Of a stretch of DNA of 5,734 nucleotides, positions 1 to 5,734 are shown piece by piece. The notes beneath the pieces are model-generated. The model ran no database searches. It was not told the origin of the DNA and was given only the letters and a program-made list of their open reading frames with translations. The position numbers were made by a program, and so were the translations under genes. Numbering within the stretch: position 1 is the stretch's first letter; every line of letters starts with the position of its first letter. The DNA lies in contig JAKITH010000080.1 in assembly GCA_021648185.1 (NCBI GenBank), positions 1-5,734 of the forward strand, read 5' to 3'. The stretch comes from Thiomicrorhabdus sp. GTDB lineage: Bacteria > Pseudomonadota > Gammaproteobacteria > Thiomicrospirales > Thiomicrospiraceae.

Positions 1-1
1 T

Positions 2-1225
2 ATTCCAAAAGATGTACAAAACGCCAAAAGCAACTATGAATATCCTCAAGAAATTGAGATGCGCTCCTATTTGCCTGTAACAAAGGGGCATGGTGGACAA
101 ATTAAGAAAGCGGTAGAGATGATGCTTTCGGCTAAAAAACCTGTTTTATATACGGGAGGAGGCGTTATTTTAGGCGATGCTTCCGCTGAGTTGATTGAGT
201 TAACCCATCAACTCGGTTATCCGATTACGCAAACGTTAATGGGTTTAGGCGCTTTTCCTGCGTCGGATAAACAATCCGTTGGAATGCTGGGAATGCACGG
301 AACCTACGAAGCGAACTTAACCATGCATAACAGTGATCTGATTATTGCCATTGGCGCGCGTTTTGATGACCGTGTGACGGGCAATTTAGAAAAATTTTGT
401 CCTGATGCTAAAATTATTCATGTAGACATTGATCCCGCTTCTATCTCTAAAAACGTTTTAGTGGACATTCCAATAGTGGGTCCTGTTAAGCAAGTATTAA
501 CAGAGATGCTTAGAGTGTTGGCAAGAACAGAGTTAGTACAGGATCAAGATGCGCTTGCGGATTGGTGGAGTCAAATTGAAGGTTGGCGTGCAACTAATTG
601 TTTACGATACGACAGCACGGGGGCTAAAATTAAGCCTCAGGCTGCGGTTGAAGCGGTTTGGAAGTCGACAAACGGGGGGGCTTATGTCTCCTCTGATGTA
701 GGGCAGCACCAAATGTTTGCGGCGCAATATTATCCGTTTGATAAGCCACGTCGCTGGTTGAACTCGGGTGGTTTGGGTACGATGGGCTTTGGTTTGCCAG
801 CAGCAATGGGGGCTAAAATGGCCTTTCCAGATGAGACGGTTGTTTGTATTACGGGCGAAGGCTCGATTCAAATGAACATTCAAGAGTTGTCTACCTGTTT
901 GCAGTATGGCCTTTCAGTGAAAATTATCTGTTTAAATAATGGTTTTCTTGGCATGGTTCGCCAATGGCAAGAGTTCTTTTATGAGCGCCGTTACTCGATG
1001 TCTTATATGGATTCGTTGCCTGATTTTGTTAAGCTGGCGGAGTCTTATGGGCATGTGGGTATTCGTATTGATGATCCAAAAACGCTACAAACTCAGTTGG
1101 ATGAGGTGTTTTCAGAAAAGTATAAAAGTCGTTTGGTTTTTGTCGATATTATTACCGATCAGCAAGAAAACGTGTATCCAATGATTCCAGCAGGCGCTGG
1201 GTTGAATGAAATGATTTTGGTATAG
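2..1225 (+). CDS. ilvI: Acetolactate synthase large subunit, 5'-truncated by the window edge
   Basis: This is the catalytic subunit of acetohydroxyacid synthase, a cytoplasmic ThDP/FAD enzyme that joins two pyruvates into acetolactate, or pyruvate and 2-oxobutyrate into acetohydroxybutyrate. It catalyses the first common step of branched-chain amino acid synthesis. The reading frame is open from base 2 and begins with the family motif IPKDVQ, so the ATG at 59 is internal. About 165 N-terminal residues (most of the pyrimidine-binding domain) lie outside, and 407 are visible. Visible parts are the central domain with GARFDDRVTG (about 352-381) and the C-terminal ThDP domain. The latter has GEG at 854-862 in place of the common GDG, LNN at about 933-941, and the MVRQWQ motif with its substrate-channel Trp at 965-967. 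GEG also occurs in Pseudomonas-type IlvI and should still bind Mg-ThDP. The stop TAG overlaps the ribosome binding site of ilvH, so the two subunits are probably translated together. The assignment is secure; only the ilvI versus ilvB name is conventional. Confidence 0.97.
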   Translation: MPKDVQNAKSNYEYPQEIEMRSYLPVTKGHGGQIKKAVEMMLSAKKPVLYTGGGVILGDASAELIELTHQLGYPITQTLMGLGAFPASDKQSVGMLGMHGTYEANLTMHNSDLIIAIGARFDDRVTGNLEKFCPDAKIIHVDIDPASISKNVLVDIPIVGPVKQVLTEMLRVLARTELVQDQDALADWWSQIEGWRATNCLRYDSTGAKIKPQAAVEAVWKSTNGGAYVSSDVGQHQMFAAQYYPFDKPRRWLNSGGLGTMGFGLPAAMGAKMAFPDETVVCITGEGSIQMNIQELSTCLQYGLSVKIICLNNGFLGMVRQWQEFFYERRYSMSYMDSLPDFVKLAESYGHVGIRIDDPKTLQTQLDEVFSEKYKSRLVFVDIITDQQENVYPMIPAGAGLNEMILV

Positions 1226-1234
1226 GAGAATAAG

Positions 1235-1726
1235 ATGAAACATATTATTTCTATGCTAATTGAAAATGAATCGGGCGCATTGTCTCGTGTATCTGGGCTG
1301 TTTTCGGCACGTGGTTACAATATTCATGCCTTAACCGTGGCTCCGACCGAAGATGATTCTTTGTCGCGTTTAACGTTGGTGACCAGTGGTACGTCTCAAG
1401 AAGTTGAGCAGATTGTAAAGCATTTGAATCGCTTGATTGATGTGGTAAAAGTATTGGATTTAACGGAAGGCTTGCATATTGAACGTGAGCTGATGTTGAT
1501 TAAGCTCTCAGTAACGGGTGATACCCGAGAAGAATATAAGCGATTGGTGGATATTTTTAGAGGTGACATTGTGGACGTGACTGCCACAACCTATACTGTT
1601 CAAATGGTCGGTAAGTCGACCAAGTTGGATGCGTTTATTGATGTGATTGATCCAGGCTTAATTTTAGAAACCGTTCGTTCAGGAACCGTTGGTGTGATGC
1701 GTGGCGAGAAGTGTTTGCACTTATAA
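1235..1726 (+). CDS. ilvH: Acetolactate synthase small (regulatory) subunit
   Basis: This is the regulatory subunit that binds the IlvI catalytic subunit, raises its activity and mediates valine feedback inhibition. Its 163 residues match the usual IlvH length. Residues 1-75 form an ACT domain with the hallmark ENESGALSRV (10-19) followed by LFSARGYNI (22-30). Asn11, Gly14 and Asn29, at positions that line the valine site in E. coli IlvH, are all present, so valine sensitivity is predicted. The C-terminal half contains the conserved IFRGDIVDVT, YTVQMVG, KLDAF and RSG.VG..RG motifs of the second ferredoxin-like domain. The start is set by AGGAG at 1224-1228, six bases before the ATG and overlapping the ilvI stop; the gene follows ilvI by 9 bp. 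It lies in the order ilvI-ilvH-ilvC, as in Pseudomonas. Nothing is truncated. Confidence 0.97.
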   Translation: MKHIISMLIENESGALSRVSGLFSARGYNIHALTVAPTEDDSLSRLTLVTSGTSQEVEQIVKHLNRLIDVVKVLDLTEGLHIERELMLIKLSVTGDTREEYKRLVDIFRGDIVDVTATTYTVQMVGKSTKLDAFIDVIDPGLILETVRSGTVGVMRGEKCLHL

Positions 1727-1735
1727 AAAAATTGA

Positions 1736-2791
<1,056 letters not shown>

Positions 2792-2796
2792 TTAAT

Positions 2797-2802
2797 AAGG
2801 AG
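2797..2802 (+). promoter_or_regulatory. Orphan Shine-Dalgarno sequence after ilvC
   Basis: AAGGAG, a near-perfect match to the anti-Shine-Dalgarno, lies five bases after the ilvC stop. No ATG or GTG follows at usable distance. The only nearby frame starts at a TTG (2830) 27 bases away and ends after nine codons inside the terminator. It may be a relic of a lost downstream cistron; many relatives carry further genes after ilvC. It could also be a chance A/G-rich stretch. Confidence 0.4.
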
Positions 2803-2844
2803 ATTATATCGAATAGGTATATTTTCCTATTGTTAACGTGTTTT

Positions 2845-2870
2845 AAGCCCACTTTTTAGTGGGTTTTTTT
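2845..2870 (+). terminator. Rho-independent terminator of the ilv operon
   Basis: A perfect six-base-pair stem, CCCACT (2848-2853) with AGTGGG (2858-2863), closes a TTTT loop. It can extend outward through G-U and two A-U pairs (2845-2847 with 2864-2866). The stem is followed directly by a run of seven T (2864-2870). It lies 56 bases after the ilvC stop and before the fleQ promoter, insulating the two operons. The opposite strand lacks a comparable T run, so it should work mainly on the + strand. Confidence 0.93.
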
Positions 2871-2897
2871 ATATCTATTCAAAAGGTTGCCATTTTT

Positions 2898-2926
2898 TTG
2901 ACATTTAGTTTAAAGCCCTATATAAA
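2898..2926 (+). promoter_or_regulatory. Sigma-70 promoter for fleQSR
   Basis: A perfect -35 box TTGACA (2898-2903) is followed, after a 17-bp spacer, by TATAAA (2921-2926), which is one base from the -10 consensus. Transcription would start near 2933, giving a leader of about 33 bases before fleQ. The site lies just after the ilv terminator and faces the only downstream genes. Known biology agrees: fleQ/flrA heads the flagellar cascade and is read by a vegetative sigma factor. The -10 box lies inside a short inverted repeat, CCCT (2916-2919) and AGGG (2926-2929), which might be an operator half-site pair. Confidence 0.8.
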
Positions 2927-2965
2927 GGGTATTGAAATTGTAAATAATGAATGGCGGCTGGCTAA

Positions 2966-4057
2966 ATGTCTCAAGATGTTTTTTCTTCTCTAGTGGGTGA
3001 TGGTGTTGCGATGCAGCAGGTTAAAATCCTTATTCAGCAAGTGGCACAAACCGATGCGACGGTTCTTATTTTAGGTGAGTCAGGCACGGGCAAAGAAATC
3101 GTTGCACAGGTGTTGCATGAGGTGTCTGAACGCACTGGTCGTGCCTTTGTGCCCATTAATTGTGGCGCAATTCCTGCGGAGTTGCTTGAGAGCGAACTGT
3201 TTGGTCATGAAAAGGGGGCTTTTACGGGGGCGATTACCGCTCGAAAAGGTCGTTTTGAGATGGCCGAAAAAGGCACTATTTTTTTAGACGAAATAGGAGA
3301 CATGCCCCTGCCTATGCAGGTAAAGTTATTAAGAGGCCTGCAAGAGCGAACCTATGAGCGAGTGGGGGGGAATAAAAGTTTTCAATGCGATATTCGCGTG
3401 ATTGCAGCGACCCATCGACATCTTGAAGACAGTATTGATGCGGGAGAATTTCGTGAGGATCTGTTTTACCGTTTGAACGTGTTTCCAATCGAAGTTCCCT
3501 CTTTGCGTGAACGTCCAGAGGATATTGAAGCGTTGCTTGAGTTCTTATTACAGAAGATTCAAGCGGCCGGGCGTAAAATTCCTGTTTTAACCGAGAGAGC
3601 CATTATTGCATTGCAACACTATCCTTGGCCAGGGAATGTAAGAGAGCTGGGGAACTTAGTTGAACGCTTGTCTATTCTCTTTCCTGGATTACCGGTTGAT
3701 TATGAAAACCTGCCTAAAAAGTATCAAGTGCCCCTTTCTGAAGAGGCGCAACTTATTAAACCGGCAAAAAAATCCGAAACCGCGCTAACGTCAACGGTAA
3801 AAGAGGGGGGCACTCCTTCTGTTGTTCAGGAACCGGATGCATCTAGTGTGGCGATTGAATCACCGCAGACACCCGCAATGACGCCAGCCGATTTAAAAGG
3901 GGGAATTGATCTAAAGTCTTATTTAGTGGAAATGGAGGTGCAGCTTATTCAGCAGGCGCTTGCACAAAAGGAAGGGAATGGTTCTCAAGCGGCAAAATTA
4001 TTGCAAACCAATCGAACCACGCTGGTTGAAAAAATTCGAAAATATGAACTGACTTAA
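2966..4057 (+). CDS. fleQ: FleQ/FlrA-type sigma-54 activator lacking the N-terminal receiver-like domain
   Basis: This is a bacterial enhancer-binding protein predicted to open RpoN promoters of early flagellar genes by ATP hydrolysis. At 363 residues it is about 130 shorter than Pseudomonas FleQ (about 490), because it starts directly at the AAA+ domain. Visible motifs are Walker A GESGTGKE (37-44), sigma-54 contact loop GAFTGA (84-89), Walker B with Asp108-Glu109, arginine-finger segment [11 protein letters not shown] (162-172) and sensor [10 protein letters not shown] (221-228). A Ser/Thr/Pro-rich linker (about 255-311) leads to a Fis-type helix-turn-helix (338-363). Its [11 protein letters not shown] ending, and the preceding DLK-YL segment, are typical of FleQ rather than NtrC. 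The in-frame TAA immediately before the ATG fixes the start and rules out a missed N-terminal extension; the ribosome site is weak (GGCGG, 2953-2957). Positions that bind c-di-GMP in FleQ are replaced: Ser7, Gln48, Val49, Phe193 and Lys197. The family assignment is strong. The loss of c-di-GMP control is inference. Confidence 0.9.
   Translation: MSQDVFSSLVGDGVAMQQVKILIQQVAQTDATVLILGESGTGKEIVAQVLHEVSERTGRAFVPINCGAIPAELLESELFGHEKGAFTGAITARKGRFEMAEKGTIFLDEIGDMPLPMQVKLLRGLQERTYERVGGNKSFQCDIRVIAATHRHLEDSIDAGEFREDLFYRLNVFPIEVPSLRERPEDIEALLEFLLQKIQAAGRKIPVLTERAIIALQHYPWPGNVRELGNLVERLSILFPGLPVDYENLPKKYQVPLSEEAQLIKPAKKSETALTSTVKEGGTPSVVQEPDASSVAIESPQTPAMTPADLKGGIDLKSYLVEMEVQLIQQALAQKEGNGSQAAKLLQTNRTTLVEKIRKYELT
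3990..4005 (+). promoter_or_regulatory. Candidate sigma-54 promoter for fleSR inside the fleQ 3' end
   Basis: The bases CGGCAAAATTATTGCA match the RpoN consensus TGGCACG-N4-TTGCW with the invariant GG (3991-3992) and GC (4003-4004) exactly ten bases apart. TTGCA is perfect; three less critical positions differ. Transcription would begin near 4016, leaving a leader of about 55 bases before fleS. In Pseudomonas, fleSR is transcribed from an RpoN promoter activated by FleQ, which fits this placement. The site also encodes fleQ residues 342-347, a conserved helix, so chance similarity remains possible. Confidence 0.5.
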
Positions 4058-4070
4058 TTGGACTCTCATC

Positions 4071-5219
4071 GTGCTAAATGAAGTGGAACAAAATCGATTA
4101 AAAGAGCTAGAGCAGGCATTTGAACTGTTTAACGCGACCTCGATGCAGTTGACCAACGCATATGATGGATTGCAAGAGCAAGTGGTTCACCTTCAGAGTC
4201 AGCTTGCTAAAAGTGATCAAGAGAAGCGTCAGGTTGCCGATCGCCTTAGTCGTTTGTTGAATTTATTGCCAGCGGGTGTGATTGTCTTGAATGAGCAAGA
4301 CCAAGTGGAGGAAATGAACCCGAGTGCAGAGGCTATTTTAGGGGCTGATGCGTTGGGGCGTGACTGGGGCATTGTTGTGATGAATGTATTTTTAATTGCC
4401 AATGATGCCGGTGAACTGATTACTCACGATGAGGTGGTGTATCAGTTGTCTGAAACGCATTTAGATGAAGCCGTTGGCAAAATATTATTAATTCAAGATG
4501 TGACGTCGGCAAGGCAGTTACAAGCGCACGTGAGCCGCCACCAGCGTTTGCACTCTATGGGAGAGATGGCCGCCTCATTAGCGCACCAAATTCGAACCCC
4601 GCTCTCTTCGGCTTTGCTCTATGTTTCTCAGTTAAATTCGGAAAATCTCACAGAGGACAAACGAGAAAGATTTGTTGGCAAGGCACTTAATAGCTTGAAC
4701 CACCTTGAGGGGTTGGTGAAAGATATGTTGCGGTATGCACGGGGCGGTAAAGGCAGTGAACACTGTATTGAATTGCGAGAACTGTTAGAGCAGCTTGAGA
4801 AAAATGTAGAGACACAAGTTGCCTGCACTCAAAGCAACGTTATTTTTGAACCTGTGGAGAAAAATTTGATGGTTATGGGGGATAAGGACGCACTGTTAAC
4901 GGCATTGCAAAACTTAATTGGTAATGCCATTGATGTGATAGGAGAGCAGGCTCAAATTCAGGTGTTGGTCAATCCTTTTTCGGACAAGCAAGTGGACTTA
5001 GTGGTAGTGGATAATGGACCGGGCGTTGAGGATTCATTACGTGAAAAAATATTTGAACCCTTTTACACTAGTCGAGCAAAAGGGACAGGGTTAGGGTTGG
5101 CCGTGGTTCGTGCCATTGCGGAAGCGCACGGGGGTACGGCTTGGGTAAAATCCATTGTTGGGCACGGTTCACAGTTTGGTATTCGATTGCCATTGATGAC
5201 GGTTAGGGAGGCGGAATGA
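4071..5219 (+). CDS. fleS: Flagellar sensor histidine kinase FleS/FlrB, soluble
   Basis: This is the histidine kinase of the flagellar two-component pair, predicted to phosphorylate FleR. Its 382 residues contain no membrane segment, so it should sense a cytoplasmic cue. The order is an N-terminal coiled coil (about 4-60) containing LEQAFELFN, a small PAS domain (about 62-145, with LLPAGVIVLN), and a dimerisation/phosphotransfer domain. The latter has MGEMAASLAHQIRTPLS (163-179) with phospho-acceptor His172. The ATPase domain follows, with N box NLIGNAIDV (281-289), G1 DNGPGV (314-319), F box IFEPFYTS (327-334) and G2 KGTGLGL (337-343). The AHQIRTPLS form of the H box and the LFN start are typical of FleS. 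The start is a GTG at 4071, 13 bp after fleQ, with only a weak GGA ribosome site. The ATG at 4078 is out of frame. The stop overlaps the fleR start, so the two are translationally coupled. It probably belongs to the fleQ operon, with a possible internal RpoN promoter upstream. Confidence 0.94.
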   Translation: MLNEVEQNRLKELEQAFELFNATSMQLTNAYDGLQEQVVHLQSQLAKSDQEKRQVADRLSRLLNLLPAGVIVLNEQDQVEEMNPSAEAILGADALGRDWGIVVMNVFLIANDAGELITHDEVVYQLSETHLDEAVGKILLIQDVTSARQLQAHVSRHQRLHSMGEMAASLAHQIRTPLSSALLYVSQLNSENLTEDKRERFVGKALNSLNHLEGLVKDMLRYARGGKGSEHCIELRELLEQLEKNVETQVACTQSNVIFEPVEKNLMVMGDKDALLTALQNLIGNAIDVIGEQAQIQVLVNPFSDKQVDLVVVDNGPGVEDSLREKIFEPFYTSRAKGTGLGLAVVRAIAEAHGGTAWVKSIVGHGSQFGIRLPLMTVREAE

Positions 5220-5734
5220 GTATTGCAAAAATTTTAGTGGTTGAAGATGATTCCGAACTGCAAGAAGCCTTAGTGGATACGCTCTCCTTAAATGAGTTTG
5301 AGGTGATTGCAGTGAGCAGTGCTGAAGAAGCGCTGGTGGCCTTAGACGATGACATCGGCATGGTGTTTAGTGATATTCGCATGGATGGTATGGACGGCTA
5401 TACGCTAATGACGCGTATTCGAGCGATTAAGCCTTATTTGCCCGTGGTCTTAATGACTGCCTATGGAACGATTGAGCAAGCCGTTGATGCGATGAAGGCG
5501 GGCAGTGTGGATTACATCGTGAAGCCATTTGAAGCCAGTGTTTTGGTCGAAAAAGCCAAAATTTATTTTAATCGAGATGCGTCTCGTGATGATGATTTTG
5601 TGGTGGCAGATCCCGCCTCTCAACTGCTTAAAACCATGGCAAAGAGAGTGGCTGAAAGTGAGACAAGTATTTTAATTAGTGGTGAAAGTGGAACGGGAAA
5701 AGAGGTGCTTGCACGTTATATTCATAGCCAATCA
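5216..5734 (+). CDS. fleR: Flagellar response regulator FleR/FlrC, sigma-54 activator, 3'-truncated by the window edge
   Basis: This is the partner regulator of FleS, expected to activate RpoN promoters of mid-class flagellar genes when phosphorylated. The frame is open for 173 codons to the last base, so only the receiver domain and the start of the AAA+ domain are seen. The receiver (about 3-120) is complete: acidic pocket Asp11/Asp12, phospho-acceptor Asp53 (FSDIRMDGMDG, 51-61), Thr81 (LMTAYGT) and Lys103 (VKPF). After a short linker the AAA+ domain begins, with Walker A GESGTGKE at 156-163. Full-length homologues have roughly 450-480 residues, ending in a Fis-type helix-turn-helix outside the window. 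The ATG overlaps the fleS stop as ATGA (5216-5219). A strong ribosome site, AGGGAGG at 5205-5211, lies four bases upstream. Unlike the FleQ protein of this operon, FleR keeps a phosphorylatable receiver. An NtrC-like role is excluded mainly by the FleS neighbour. Confidence 0.94.
   Translation, partial: MSIAKILVVEDDSELQEALVDTLSLNEFEVIAVSSAEEALVALDDDIGMVFSDIRMDGMDGYTLMTRIRAIKPYLPVVLMTAYGTIEQAVDAMKAGSVDYIVKPFEASVLVEKAKIYFNRDASRDDDFVVADPASQLLKTMAKRVAESETSILISGESGTGKEVLARYIHSQS

Noticed and set aside
854..862. GEG in place of GDG in the ThDP motif of IlvI as a possible inactivating change
   Set aside because: Pseudomonas-type IlvI proteins also carry GEG at this place, the change is conservative, and the flanking SIQMNIQEL and LNN motifs are intact.
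602..883. Open frames on the minus strand or in other frames within ilvI, ilvH, ilvC, fleQ and fleS (for example 602-883 minus)
   Set aside because: They lie wholly or mostly inside strongly conserved genes, have no ribosome sites or recognisable domains, and their residue make-up looks like antisense translation.
3279..3285. T TTT TTA heptamer in frame within fleQ, a known type of -1 ribosomal slippery sequence
   Set aside because: It is explained by the conserved Ile-Phe-Leu of Walker B; I saw no clear stimulatory structure, and a shift would only give a truncated, inactive protein.
3295..3304. AGGAG followed by an in-frame ATG inside fleQ, as an internal start
   Set aside because: The two-base spacing is too short, and a product starting at Met113 would lack both Walker motifs.

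Overview
The window reads as chromosomal DNA from a polarly flagellated gammaproteobacterium of moderate GC content. The acetolactate synthase is of the IlvIH type with Pseudomonas-like motifs, the ketol-acid reductoisomerase is the short class I form, and the regulators are of the FleQ/FleS/FleR (FlrA/FlrB/FlrC) type found in Pseudomonas, Vibrio and relatives. An affiliation with the sulfur-oxidising Thiomicrospira/Hydrogenovibrio group would fit, but that is a guess that the sequence alone cannot prove. All genes lie on the + strand.

Left part (2-2791): the distal part of a branched-chain amino acid operon, ilvI (5' end outside the window) - ilvH - ilvC. The three proteins perform the first two common steps of valine, isoleucine and leucine synthesis: condensation of pyruvate units by the IlvI/IlvH holoenzyme, then reductive isomerisation by IlvC. 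All visible catalytic motifs are intact. A rho-independent terminator at 2845-2870 closes the operon. A Shine-Dalgarno sequence just after ilvC has no gene behind it.

Middle (2792-2965): a short intergenic stretch with the terminator and then a near-consensus sigma-70 promoter (TTGACA, 17 bp, TATAAA) for the flagellar regulatory operon.

Right part (2966-5734): fleQ - fleS - fleR (3' end outside the window). FleQ-like is a sigma-54 activator consisting only of an AAA+ domain and a Fis-type helix-turn-helix. FleS is a soluble PAS-containing histidine kinase, and FleR is its partner response regulator and sigma-54 activator. By analogy with Pseudomonas and Vibrio, FleQ drives the early flagellar genes with RpoN, including fleSR, and FleSR then drives the next tier (basal body and hook).

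The most noteworthy points concern FleQ. It lacks the N-terminal receiver-like domain, and an in-frame stop directly before its ATG shows this is not a start-site error. The residues that bind c-di-GMP in Pseudomonas FleQ are all replaced. A good sigma-54 promoter candidate also lies inside the 3' end of fleQ, placed to transcribe fleSR. I see no mobile element, CRISPR array, RNA gene or wholly unknown gene system here.
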